Shown here in pieces: positions 1-9,020 of a stretch of DNA of 64,000 nucleotides. The notes beneath the pieces were generated by a model. That model was not told where the DNA came from and made no database searches. It worked only from the letters and a program-made list of their open reading frames with translations. A program made the translations under genes and the position numbers. This DNA comes from Vibrio bivalvicida. Lineage in GTDB: Bacteria > Pseudomonadota > Gammaproteobacteria > Enterobacterales > Vibrionaceae. Every line of letters starts with the position of its first letter. Positions within the stretch are counted from its first letter, which is position 1. The stretch spans positions 558,001 to 622,000 of the forward strand of contig NZ_LLEI02000021.1 of the NCBI RefSeq assembly GCF_001399455.2, given 5' to 3'.

Positions 1-162
1 AAGGTTCAAATGGTACTCGATTGCACCATTGTTGTTATGTCACTATTTATTGTTGATATTTCCTTGATTCTGCTTTCAGTAATGGGCGCGGTTGCTACTA
101 ACTTGATATTGGCGATGAACCACAAGCCAGGGCGTTATCAACCCCAAGCGAAGACCGCCTAG
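1..162 (+). CDS. YitT-family membrane protein, C-terminal fragment
   Basis: The reading frame is open from base 1 and ends at TAG 160-162, giving the last 53 residues. The piece has one long hydrophobic segment with a DISLILLSVMGAV stretch and then a short basic tail (NHKPGRYQPQ). This matches my memory of the end of YitT/DUF161-type inner-membrane proteins, whose substrate is not established. The start and most of the protein lie outside the window. A hairpin terminator follows 18 bases after the stop. The family call is moderate; that it is the end of a membrane protein is clear. Confidence 0.6.
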   Translation, partial: KVQMVLDCTIVVMSLFIVDISLILLSVMGAVATNLILAMNHKPGRYQPQAKTA

Positions 163-180
163 ACGATAAGAATCTATTTA

Positions 181-204
181 GGCTTAGCTGCTGCTAAGCC
201 TTTT
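181..204 (+). terminator. Rho-independent terminator after the YitT-like gene
   Basis: GGCTTAGC (181-188) pairs with GCTAAGCC (193-200) around a TGCT loop and is followed by TTTT. It lies between two convergent genes and probably serves mainly the plus-strand one. Confidence 0.75.
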
Positions 205-206
205 GT

Positions 207-713
207 TTACACCAAGTTTAATGCTTTGTTAAACAGCACTAATTCATCTTGGTTAATGGCGTAGCCGTTGTTGCATGCAGCGTGTAAGTTTGCGGTATAC
301 TCGATGTTGAAATAGCGAAATAGACCCGTAAAAAAACTATCGAAGATTGGACAGATCTCAGATTTTCCAGAGCTGGTAATAACAAACCCGCGTTTAGATT
401 CTAAGGCCCTCGCTTTGGGCTTTAATTCTGCTACATCTAAGAGTTCAGTCATTCGGTCGACCAAAGCTTTCATAGGAGCGGTAACCGAGTACCAATAGAT
501 AGGTGAGGCAAAAACAAGGTTGTCTGAAGCGAGCATTTTGTCAACTAAGGGGTAGAAGTCATCTGCTGGATAGTCGTTTTCGTAGCAATAAGGCGTGATG
601 GCCAGTGAATCAATGTCAACCACTTCTACATTGTGATCGGCTTGTACATATTCGATAGTTTTCGCCGTATTGCCTTGCTTGTTCGCACTAGAGAATAATA
701 TTAATGTCTTCAT
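207..713 (-). CDS. Flavodoxin-like NAD(P)H-dependent oxidoreductase
   Basis: 168 aa. The N-terminus MKTLILFSSANKQGNTAKTI is the beta1-loop-alpha1 of the flavodoxin fold, where the SSANKQGNT loop would hold the FMN phosphate. The segment FASPIYWYSVTAPMKALVDR (about 69-88) is the second typical flavin-loop motif of the NADPH-dependent FMN reductase / flavodoxin_2 group. It is likely a cytosolic FMN enzyme that reduces quinones or other small electrophiles; the substrate cannot be read from the sequence. It stands alone, convergent with the upstream membrane gene and followed on the same strand by an HAD gene, 78 bp away at its 5' side. Confidence 0.8.
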   Translation of the reverse strand: MKTLILFSSANKQGNTAKTIEYVQADHNVEVVDIDSLAITPYCYENDYPADDFYPLVDKMLASDNLVFASPIYWYSVTAPMKALVDRMTELLDVAELKPKARALESKRGFVITSSGKSEICPIFDSFFTGLFRYFNIEYTANLHAACNNGYAINQDELVLFNKALNLV

Positions 714-791
714 TTAACAGTCCTTTTCGATAGATCATTGGGCTTGGAGAAAGGACTATAAAACCTCAACCTTACTTTAGGTAAAGGGCTT

Positions 792-1268
792 TTATTGTTC
801 AATTGCTAACAATTGCGAAAGACGTTCAATACTAATGATATCTACAGGTAATGGTGATTGTTTTGGGTTGTAGTAAATGGCGTTCAATCCTGCTTCGAGC
901 GCAGGAAAAATGTCTTTATCTAAGCTATCGCCAACCATAGTGATTTCAGAGGCTTTATCTCCCAATGAATCGAGTATTGCTCGATAAAACTCTGCACTGT
1001 TTTTCTCTAGACCTAAATTTGCCTTGCAGAAGTAGCCATTGATGTACGGATCAAGACCTACTCGTTCAAAGGCCTGCTGAATCTCAGCTTCAGTAGAGTC
1101 TTGGGCACTGGTGGCAACGTAAATCGTATGGTGTTGGCTTAACTGCTTCAGGGTTTGCTCAGCTTCAGCAACAGATTCGACATAAGGCCAGAGGTACATT
1201 TTTCCATTTTGTTCAGGGAAGTCAATCATGAGCGTATCGCCCCAGTCGAAGAGATATACGTGGCTCAT
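792..1268 (-). CDS. HAD-superfamily hydrolase with a DWGDT motif I
   Basis: 158 aa with the HAD landmarks: motif I LFDWGDTL (D8 is the expected nucleophile), motif II near VATSAQ (about 111-120 by fold, Thr/Ser), a Lys-containing stretch, and motif IV MVGDSLDKDIFPA. The position two residues after the nucleophile, normally the Asp acid/base, is Gly10, and an Asp follows at position 11. Phosphonatases (DWAG) also lack that Asp, so the chemistry may differ from a simple phosphatase. The protein is short and has little room for a large cap. It is a soluble enzyme with unknown substrate. No operon partner is obvious. Confidence 0.75.
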   Translation of the reverse strand: MSHVYLFDWGDTLMIDFPEQNGKMYLWPYVESVAEAEQTLKQLSQHHTIYVATSAQDSTEAEIQQAFERVGLDPYINGYFCKANLGLEKNSAEFYRAILDSLGDKASEITMVGDSLDKDIFPALEAGLNAIYYNPKQSPLPVDIISIERLSQLLAIEQ

Positions 1269-1603
1269 CCTAAGCCTCCTGCCTTAATATCCGATGGTTA
1301 ATTCTCATTCTATATCTACTATGGCAAATTTCACCAACTATTGCATATATTTACCATGTGAATGGGCTAGGTTGATTGTTGGATTTCATAACTAATTGTA
1401 ATTAAAGGGAATTTTATTTGGCATCTGATTTGCTATTACATATAGCATTATAAAAGCGAATGCATTGCAAGTTTGAGATAATTTATTTATATAAATTTCA
1501 TCGGGCAACTGGATAGTTTCGCTCAAATTGATGTCGAAGCATCATCTGTGTGTAATGATAACGATATTAGGGTCATCAGACCCTATAACAACAAGGAATT
1601 CTC
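1269..1603. other. Intergenic region upstream of the RND operon
   Basis: 335 bp, AT-rich, between the divergent HAD gene and the efflux adaptor. It must hold both promoters. The only structured element I see is the palindrome at 1568-1585 just ahead of the adaptor ribosome binding site (AAGGAA at 1592-1597). No small gene was found. Confidence 0.5.
1568..1585. promoter_or_regulatory. Perfect palindrome, candidate operator of the RND operon
   Basis: TAGGGTC-ATCA-GACCCTA is a perfect 7-bp inverted repeat ending 18 bp before the adaptor start codon. It could be an operator for an unlinked repressor or a short RNA hairpin in the leader. It lacks a following T-run, so it is not a normal terminator. 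Confidence 0.4.
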
Positions 1604-2749
1604 ATGACGACTAAGCCGTTACGTTGGTTGATACCTATTATTGTTTTGGGTGGTGCGTATGCTGGCTACTCAGCTATTGCATCTAGCGCCCCTGAACCTT
1701 TAGAGAACAAGCCCCCCAAAGCAGCACCAATTGTAAAAGTCTCTAAGGCGGTGTCTAGTGATCACAAAGTCGTGATTACGAGTCATGGGGAACTACAACC
1801 AGTTGAGGTGACGCAGCTCTCGGCGCAAGTATCTGGAGAGGTGGTGAGCTGGCACCCAAATTTTGTCGTTGGAGGGATTGTTAAAAGAGGAGAGGTGCTA
1901 TTTCGCATTGAAAGTGATAACTATCAAGCCGCAGTCCTCCAAGCCGAGGCTCAATTAGCGAGTGCAGAAGCTGCTTTAATTGAAGAAAAAGCGAAAGCGG
2001 AAGTAGCAAAGCGACAGGCCAAGAATCTGCCACACAAACAGGTTACGGATCTTTACCTGCGCAAACCCCAGTTACTTAGCGTTCATGCACAGGTTAAATC
2101 AGCACTTGCCGCGCTCAAACGTGCTAAACGTGATTTAGCCAACTGCAAAGTGATCGCGCCTTACGACGCATTGGTGGTATCGAAAGAGATTGGGGTTGGT
2201 CAATTTATTTCAGCAGGTGCCCAAGTTGCGACGCTAAATAATGTTGAAGCGGGTGAGATTCATATTCCCATCGCTGGCTTTGACAGTGCCTTTCTTCCTC
2301 AAGACTATGCAGGGCTCCCTGCGAAAATCATTCAGCGAGGGATCGAGAATACTTTGCGAGTAGGGGTTATTGACCGGGATCTAGGTATTATCGACAGTAG
2401 TACTCGAATGATCAACATGGTGGTGCGAGTGGACAACCCTTATGCAATTGAGAGCGATAAAGCACCGATGAAGTTTGGATCTTATGTTGAGGTGCAGTTT
2501 GCTGGTAAAGAACTCAAGCATATCTATCGCCTGCCACAAGAGTTGGTCAACAACCGCCAGGTGTGGATTGTAAATGGTGAAAACCAACTAGAGCCACGTA
2601 CGGTCAACGTCTTGCGCGCAGAGAAAGAGTTTATGCTGATCAATCAAGGGCTAAGCGACGAAGATAAGATTGTTTTAACTGTACCTGAGTATCCGCAAAA
2701 AGGGTTGCAGGTCGAAGTAGCACTTCAAGACAACCCATCAAGTATGTAG
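1604..2749 (+). CDS. RND efflux periplasmic adaptor (membrane fusion protein)
   Basis: 381 aa. It has an N-terminal membrane anchor or signal (about 8-26), a first half-lipoyl/beta-barrel strand set (about 50-100), a helical hairpin rich in Ala, Glu and Lys (about 108-180) and the second lipoyl half with APYDALVVSKEIGVGQFIS (about 187-205). This is the HlyD/AcrA-type architecture that links an inner-membrane RND pump to an outer-membrane channel. The start has an AAGGAATTCTC leader. The RND permease begins 9 bp after the stop, so the two form one operon. No TolC-like gene is adjacent, so a shared TolC is likely. Substrate unknown. Confidence 0.9.
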   Translation: MTTKPLRWLIPIIVLGGAYAGYSAIASSAPEPLENKPPKAAPIVKVSKAVSSDHKVVITSHGELQPVEVTQLSAQVSGEVVSWHPNFVVGGIVKRGEVLFRIESDNYQAAVLQAEAQLASAEAALIEEKAKAEVAKRQAKNLPHKQVTDLYLRKPQLLSVHAQVKSALAALKRAKRDLANCKVIAPYDALVVSKEIGVGQFISAGAQVATLNNVEAGEIHIPIAGFDSAFLPQDYAGLPAKIIQRGIENTLRVGVIDRDLGIIDSSTRMINMVVRVDNPYAIESDKAPMKFGSYVEVQFAGKELKHIYRLPQELVNNRQVWIVNGENQLEPRTVNVLRAEKEFMLINQGLSDEDKIVLTVPEYPQKGLQVEVALQDNPSSM

Positions 2750-2758
2750 AGACAAATC

Positions 2759-5700
2759 ATGGAAGAGACTAAACAGAAAGGGTTAATCGCCTATTTCGCT
2801 AACAACTCTGTTGCAGCTAATTTGCTGATGGCATTTATCTTGATTATCGGTACAGTCAGCTTCTTTTTTATCCAACGGCAGATGTTCCCCAATATTGAGG
2901 TGAACTACATCAATGTCAGCGCTCAGTATCCGGGGGCATCCCCCCAAGAGATTGAAGAAAGTATACTGATTAAATTGGAAGAATCGTTAAAAGATGTCAC
3001 TGGCATCAAAAAATCGGTGTCAACAGCTTATCGAGGTAGCGGTAACATTGAGCTTGAAATCAATGTTGATGAGGATATTGATGCGGTGCTTGATAAGGTA
3101 AAGCAGAAGGTCGATTCAACGTCTAACTTTCCCGATGCTATGGAGCCAATTCAAGTCTATCAATATGAGTGGCGCCAAGATGTCATTGAAATGGCTTTGG
3201 TGGGGGACCGTTCTCTGCTTGAGCTTAAGCCCATTGCAAAACAGATAGAAGATGAACTGCTTCAACTTAATAACGTTGCATTGGTCGAACTGGGTGCTCC
3301 ACAGTACGAAATTGCGGTAGAAATCGAACCGCGAGTGTTGCAAAAATACAGTTTGACCTTGAATGATGTCAGCAACGCGATTAAGCGTTACTCTGCGAAC
3401 TACTCGGCCGGTGAAGTAAGAACGAATGCAGGGATGATCTCGGTTCGAATAGAGAACCAGTACTACAAAGGTGAAGAGTTCAGAGATATCCCGGTAAAAA
3501 TTGGTGCTAATGGCGGTAAGGTACTGCTGCAAGATATTGCGACCATTAAAGATGGCTTCACTGAAGATGATCGCTACTTCCGTTACTCCGGGCAAAATGC
3601 GATGTATCTATCGGTGAAAGCCACCAAAGATCAAAACATGGTCACCGTTGCTGAATCGGTAAAAGCTTACATCGAACAAAAAAATCTAACTTTGCCTTCT
3701 GATCTTCAAATCAAGACCTTAGTTGATATGACGTACTACCTCAATGCACGTCTTGATATGATGCTCAAAAACTTGTTGCAAGGTGCGGTTCTGGTCGCTC
3801 TTATGCTCAGTCTGTTTTTGCGCGTTAAGCTTGCAATGTGGGTGATGATAGGGCTTCCGGTTTGCTTCTTGGGGGCGGTAATGTTGATGCCAGCGATTGG
3901 TGTGAGCATTAATATCATTTCGTTATTCGCCTTTATTATGGTGCTCGGTATCGTCGTTGATGATGCGATCGTCATTGGTGAAAGCGCTTATAGTGAAATC
4001 GAGAAAAATGGGGGTGGCGTTGAGAACGTGGTTCGCGGTGTAAAACGTGTCGCGACACCCGCAACATTTGGTGTCTTGACCACGATGGCGGTGTTTGCCC
4101 CATTCTTAATGTCAAAAGGTATCGAGCGTGCGTTTTTCTTCGGTATCGCTTCTATCGTGATTCTGTGTTTATTTTTTAGTTTAATTGAGTCCAAGCTGAT
4201 TTTGCCTTCGCATCTAGCCCACTCGAATTTTAAACCAGTCAAAAAAGGCAGTTGGCGAGATCGATTCAACACCCGGTTCTTTGGCTTTATCAATGGTCCT
4301 TACAAAAGCTTCATCAAGTGGTGTACCTATTGGCGCTGGAGCGTATTTGCTGGGTTTGCTGCTGTGCTTGCGATCAGTGTAGCTATGGTGATGGCGAGCT
4401 ATGTCAGGATTGTACCTTCGCCAAAAGTCCCGCATGACTTTCCGAGTATCAAGCTAGTCATGAATGACAATGTATCGAGTGAACAAACTATCGAGGCGTT
4501 AAAGCTTATAGAGGCGACTGTGCTGACGATTGACGCTGAGGTCGAGCAAGAAACAGGTCAGAAAATGGTGCGTGATATTCTCACTTTTAGTAAAGGGAGA
4601 AAAGAAGGGCGACTTGTCATACCGCTCGTTGATGAAGAACTCAGACCGTTTAATACATTTGAGTTAGCAAGGCGTTGGCGTGAACGTATTCCAAGTATCC
4701 CCGGCCTAAAAATGCTTAATGTCTCTGATAATGTCAACGATGATGAAAAAGGTGACGAGTTTGGGTTCTTACTATACGGCTCTGATATGGAGAAGCTAAA
4801 TGCAGCTGGTCGCGAGTTGATCGCCAAATTACAGCAGCAGAAAGGTTTATTTGATATCTCGTCGTCGATTGACTCTGGTAGCCAAGAAGTGCTCTTGTCT
4901 TTAGCGCCAGTGGCCTATGACCTAGGCTTGGATCTGTTCGATATTGCGACACAAGTTGGCGGCAGTTTCTACGGTGGTGAAGCACAGCGCGTATTGCGTA
5001 ACGGAGAAGAAATCAAAGTCATGGTGCGCTACCCGCAGCTAACACGAGAGGCATTCTCTTCACTGCGTTATGCCATTATCACTACTCGAGAAGGCAAGAA
5101 AGTCATGCTTGGAGATGTGGTTGAAATCAACCAAAAACCAGGTGTAAGTAGTATTCGTCGCGAAGGGGGTTATCGAAGTGTTTATGTTTATGGTTCTATT
5201 GATGAAGAGTTAGTTCAGCCAAACCAAGTCGTAGAGAAAATAAACAACGAGATCATCCCTGACATTCTAGCTGGTTACACTGGCGTTAAAAGCGAATTGG
5301 GCGGATCAATTGAAGAACAGCAAGCGCAGCAAGATGAGCAAATCATCTTCTTTATTGCAGGAATGATCATTGTGTACATCCTGCTTGCCGTTCCGCTAAA
5401 AAGTTACACTCAGCCATTAATCATCATGTCGGTGATTCCATTTAGCTTAACCGGGGCAATATGGGGCCACTATTGGTTTGGGTTAGACCTAAGCATGATG
5501 TCGACGTTTGGTCTTATTGCGGCGGCAGGTGTTGTGGTAAATGACTCCTTGGTAATGACAGATTATGTCAACCAAGTGAGAGCACAAGGCGTAGCAATCA
5601 AAGAAGCGGTCATTGAAGCTGGGTGCGCGCGATTTCGAGCGATTACGTTAACATCAATCACTACCTTTGTTGGTGTACTGCCGATTATGTTCGAAACAAG

Positions 5701-5884
5701 CCTACAAGCTAAATTTGTTATTCCGATGGCTGTTGCGCTTGGTTTTGCCGTACTGTTTGCCACATTACTAACACTGATACTGGTGCCGTGTTTGTATCTA
5801 ATGTTAGAGGATATTAAAGGGATATTTATTAAGGTAAAGGGTTTCGCAGTGCGGAAGGGATCCGATTCAGAAATGTTAAGCTAA
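2759..5884 (+). CDS. RND-family efflux permease
   Basis: 1041 aa, the usual length of an AcrB-type proton/drug antiporter. TM1 lies near residues 17-35, followed by the first periplasmic porter domain with the conserved YPGASPQEIEESI segment. TM4 carries the proton-relay pair D401-D402 in IVVDDAIVIGES, and the second half repeats the plan, with GVVVNDSLV in TM10. It pumps toxic compounds from the inner membrane or periplasm through its adaptor (1604-2749). It belongs to the group of efflux RND proteins common in vibrios (Vex/Vme families), but I cannot assign the orthologue. It ends at a terminator shared with the convergent second RND locus. Confidence 0.93.
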   Translation: MEETKQKGLIAYFANNSVAANLLMAFILIIGTVSFFFIQRQMFPNIEVNYINVSAQYPGASPQEIEESILIKLEESLKDVTGIKKSVSTAYRGSGNIELEINVDEDIDAVLDKVKQKVDSTSNFPDAMEPIQVYQYEWRQDVIEMALVGDRSLLELKPIAKQIEDELLQLNNVALVELGAPQYEIAVEIEPRVLQKYSLTLNDVSNAIKRYSANYSAGEVRTNAGMISVRIENQYYKGEEFRDIPVKIGANGGKVLLQDIATIKDGFTEDDRYFRYSGQNAMYLSVKATKDQNMVTVAESVKAYIEQKNLTLPSDLQIKTLVDMTYYLNARLDMMLKNLLQGAVLVALMLSLFLRVKLAMWVMIGLPVCFLGAVMLMPAIGVSINIISLFAFIMVLGIVVDDAIVIGESAYSEIEKNGGGVENVVRGVKRVATPATFGVLTTMAVFAPFLMSKGIERAFFFGIASIVILCLFFSLIESKLILPSHLAHSNFKPVKKGSWRDRFNTRFFGFINGPYKSFIKWCTYWRWSVFAGFAAVLAISVAMVMASYVRIVPSPKVPHDFPSIKLVMNDNVSSEQTIEALKLIEATVLTIDAEVEQETGQKMVRDILTFSKGRKEGRLVIPLVDEELRPFNTFELARRWRERIPSIPGLKMLNVSDNVNDDEKGDEFGFLLYGSDMEKLNAAGRELIAKLQQQKGLFDISSSIDSGSQEVLLSLAPVAYDLGLDLFDIATQVGGSFYGGEAQRVLRNGEEIKVMVRYPQLTREAFSSLRYAIITTREGKKVMLGDVVEINQKPGVSSIRREGGYRSVYVYGSIDEELVQPNQVVEKINNEIIPDILAGYTGVKSELGGSIEEQQAQQDEQIIFFIAGMIIVYILLAVPLKSYTQPLIIMSVIPFSLTGAIWGHYWFGLDLSMMSTFGLIAAAGVVVNDSLVMTDYVNQVRAQGVAIKEAVIEAGCARFRAITLTSITTFVGVLPIMFETSLQAKFVIPMAVALGFAVLFATLLTLILVPCLYLMLEDIKGIFIKVKGFAVRKGSDSEMLS

Positions 5885-5888
5885 CGAG

Positions 5889-5913
5889 AAAGCGGGTCGA
5901 ATTGACCCGCTTT
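5889..5913. terminator. Bidirectional terminator between convergent RND operons
   Basis: AAAGCGGGTC (5889-5898) pairs perfectly with GACCCGCTTT (5904-5913); the A/T ends of the stem give a T-run on both strands. Confidence 0.85.
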
Positions 5914-5918
5914 ACTCG

Positions 5919-8900
5919 CTAAATTTCCTCGTGTTTATGTACTAATCCAAAATCTGCAAGCACTGCGTAAGCGGCGGGGATCATAAACAGCACTAGTAAG
6001 GTTGAGGCGAAGATACCAAATACAATTGAGATGACTAAAGGTTGAATAACTTGAGCCTGCAAGCTAGTTTCCGTCAATAGAGGGAGTAAGCCAGCAGCGG
6101 TAGTCATTGAGGTTAGGAAAACCGCTCTAAATCGTTCTCTGCTTGCTTTCACTACTGAGTCGTGGACGCTTTCGCCTTCGTCTACGTGGTGGCGAATGTA
6201 CTGAACGAGCAAGATGGAATCGTTCACCACGATGCCAGCAAGCGATACAAAGCCCATCATACTAGGCATACTCAGTGAATGACCGAGCAGAATGTGTCCC
6301 CACACAACACCAATGAACGCTAGTGGAATGGCGAGCATGACAACAAATGGTTCAAGATAGCTACGGAATTGATAACTTAGTATCGCGAATACGCCAAATA
6401 GGCCAAGTAAGAAACCTTTCCCCATTGAGGCCCCCGTTTCTGCGGTATCTTTTGCCTCTCCTTCAAAATCAAAACGAAGTCCCGGGTATTTGGCCAATAA
6501 CTTAGGTGCTTCATCGCGCTGAAATTGAGCGATAATCGCGGTTGAGTTGGCTTTAGTATTGTCGACATCTCCAAATACACTAATGGTTCTCAGGCCGTCA
6601 ATACGTTGGATTCGTACGTAATTACGTTGAAAGTCTAATGTTGCTATAGTCGCAAGAGGAATCTGACTACCATCAGACATAATGATCGGGAAATTGGCCA
6701 ACTGTTGTAGATCGCCAGCTTGTACTTTATCTAAACGTACTTCAATGGAGATGTTTTCTACACCGACTTGGATTTCATCAGCGGTCTGGCCAAAGAATGC
6801 GGCGCGAAGCTGATTGGCAATAAGCTGACCATTGATGCCATAAGTTTCGGCGCCAGGGCGAAGTTTGACCAGAACTTCTTCTTTGCCCATGCGCATGTCA
6901 TCAAGCACACCGTGAACTCCGTCGAACTCGTTAAGGTACTGTTGAATATCAATCGAGGCTGATTTTAGTGCTGCAAGGTCGTCATGTTTGGCACGAATTT
7001 CAATTGCTCGTCCACCTGGCCCCATTGTTGGTTGTTTAAATACCAGCGAAATGGGATCGGCCAGTTCACCAATATCTGTTCGCCAGGCCGCAATAAAATC
7101 GTCGATAACAGTATTACGGCTCTCGGCACCAAGTAAGTCGAGTCTGACAGTTGCAATGTGAGGGCCAGATTCATTGGCATCAGCATTGGCATTAAACTGG
7201 CTGGTAATGTGCTGGACAAGAGGAACACCATTTTCGACACTTGCGGTCCACTCTTTATCGAGTTTTTGCGCCGACGCTACAATTTTATCGACCACCGCTT
7301 CCGTTTGAGACAAAGATGACCCAGGTGGCAAAATGATTCGAGCTTCGGCAATATCACCATCGAGATCGGGAAAAGGTTGAAACTTGAGTAGTCCACCTGC
7401 AATCGTTGCGACCGAGATAAGCAGCAGAGCTACAACACCCCCCAAGAAGGCATAACGAAACTCTACGACTTTCTCTACAGCTCTAATCAACGTTGTGTTT
7501 CTAAAGTTCTCGAAACGATCAAGCAGCTTCTTCTTGAACTTCGCGGGTGGTTTTTCCTTTTTCTCTTTATGCAGTGAGTGAGATAAGTGATTTGGCAGAA
7601 TCAAGAAGGCTTCGACTAAGCTAAGCGTTAGAACCAAAATTAATACTTGAGGTACAGCTCTGAGCACAGCCCCCATCTCACCTTGTAAGAAGAGTAAACT
7701 ACCAAAGATACAGATGGTGGTTAGGAAGGAAGAAATAACCCCGGGTAAGACTTTCTTAACGCCTTTGATTACTGCGTCATCGACGTTTTCTCCTCGATCT
7801 AGGTGAGCGGCGATTGACTCGGCGATGACGATGGCATCATCCATCATAATACCGATCGCCATAAGCAAACCAACCAGAGACATGATGTTAATCGAGAGCC
7901 CCAACTGCGCCATCAGGAACAGGCCGCCAAGAAATGCGACAGGCAAGCCCGCCGCAACCCAGAACGAGTATCGCAAACTAAAGAATAGCCACATGGTCGC
8001 AAATACAAGTACGATACCTTGCCAACCGTTGCTTACCATCATGGTTAAGCGATCCCACAAAACTGACGATAGGTCGTTGGTCAGTTCTAGTTTCACGCCG
8101 TCAGGTGCAATGGCTTGTTGCTCTTCGACAAATTGAGCCACACGTTCTTTAATACGTAGCGCATCATCTTCTTTGTTTTTGCTCACTTTAAGCAGAGCGG
8201 AAGGGTGCCCATCAAACAGTACTTTCTGTTCGTCAAGCTCAAAGCGATCGGTAATTGTCGCAATATCTTTGAGCCTGATCAGGGAGCCATTGGGGCCAGA
8301 ACCAACAACAATACTTTCAAGCTGCTGTGGTGTTATCCGCCTTTCATCAAAGCGGATCAGAAAGTTCTTGTCTGGTGTCTCGACATTACCACTTGGCAGT
8401 TTAATATTCTGACGGCCTATCTGAGTCGCAATATCACCGACACTTAGTCCTAGCTGACGCAAGGCCCGAGAGTCCAATTCAACGCGAAACTGGTGATCGG
8501 AAAACCCCGCCACATCAACCAGTGAAACATCATAATCAAGTTTTAACGTTCGTTTAAGCTGCTCTGCATAGGCTTTTAGTTCTGGCCAAGTTGTATCGGC
8601 TGTAATGGCGACATCGACAACAGGTTCATTCCAGTCTAGTTCTTGAACAATGGGAGACTCTATCTCTTGCGGGAAGTCATTAATGGCGTTGATTTGAGTC
8701 TGGACATCGACCAGCATTCGGCTAATGTCTGCTTTCTCGTTGAGTTTGAGAATGAGTCTTGCAGAGCCTTCAATTGCTTCACATTGTGTTTCTTCGATAT
8801 TAGCTAGTCCGTCGACCGAGTCTTCCATGCGAACACAAATGCTCTCTTCGACTTCTTGTGGTGAGGCGCCAGGGTATACGACACCCGCCATAATGTATGG

Positions 8901-9020
8901 AGGATCAAACTCCGGAAAGGTTTCTCGCTTGATATTTGGTAGCGATGTTATCCCTAATACCAGCAATCCAAGCATCAGCAGGTTGGCCGCGGTCGGGTGT
9001 TTGGCGAAGAATCGAATCAT
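5919..9020 (-). CDS. RND-family efflux permease (second system)
   Basis: 1033 aa. TM1 (about 10-28) is followed by VYPGASPQEVEESICVRMED, typical of the porter domain of RND pumps. TM4 carries the proton-relay pair D394-D395 in GIMMDDAIVIAES, and TM10 has GIVVNDSILLVQ. It is distinct from the pump at 2759-5884 and lies in an operon with TetR and adaptor genes; its start overlaps the adaptor stop by 4 bp (ATGA). The MDD/VND pattern and the TetR-adaptor-pump order fit a drug or toxic-metabolite exporter. Substrate and outer-membrane partner unknown. Confidence 0.93.
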   Translation of the reverse strand: MIRFFAKHPTAANLLMLGLLVLGITSLPNIKRETFPEFDPPYIMAGVVYPGASPQEVEESICVRMEDSVDGLANIEETQCEAIEGSARLILKLNEKADISRMLVDVQTQINAINDFPQEIESPIVQELDWNEPVVDVAITADTTWPELKAYAEQLKRTLKLDYDVSLVDVAGFSDHQFRVELDSRALRQLGLSVGDIATQIGRQNIKLPSGNVETPDKNFLIRFDERRITPQQLESIVVGSGPNGSLIRLKDIATITDRFELDEQKVLFDGHPSALLKVSKNKEDDALRIKERVAQFVEEQQAIAPDGVKLELTNDLSSVLWDRLTMMVSNGWQGIVLVFATMWLFFSLRYSFWVAAGLPVAFLGGLFLMAQLGLSINIMSLVGLLMAIGIMMDDAIVIAESIAAHLDRGENVDDAVIKGVKKVLPGVISSFLTTICIFGSLLFLQGEMGAVLRAVPQVLILVLTLSLVEAFLILPNHLSHSLHKEKKEKPPAKFKKKLLDRFENFRNTTLIRAVEKVVEFRYAFLGGVVALLLISVATIAGGLLKFQPFPDLDGDIAEARIILPPGSSLSQTEAVVDKIVASAQKLDKEWTASVENGVPLVQHITSQFNANADANESGPHIATVRLDLLGAESRNTVIDDFIAAWRTDIGELADPISLVFKQPTMGPGGRAIEIRAKHDDLAALKSASIDIQQYLNEFDGVHGVLDDMRMGKEEVLVKLRPGAETYGINGQLIANQLRAAFFGQTADEIQVGVENISIEVRLDKVQAGDLQQLANFPIIMSDGSQIPLATIATLDFQRNYVRIQRIDGLRTISVFGDVDNTKANSTAIIAQFQRDEAPKLLAKYPGLRFDFEGEAKDTAETGASMGKGFLLGLFGVFAILSYQFRSYLEPFVVMLAIPLAFIGVVWGHILLGHSLSMPSMMGFVSLAGIVVNDSILLVQYIRHHVDEGESVHDSVVKASRERFRAVFLTSMTTAAGLLPLLTETSLQAQVIQPLVISIVFGIFASTLLVLFMIPAAYAVLADFGLVHKHEEI

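Noticed and set aside
3116..3595. Antisense ORF of 159 aa within the first RND permease
   Set aside because: Lies wholly inside a certain gene on the other strand, with no ribosome site or family; such shadows are common in GC-balanced coding DNA.
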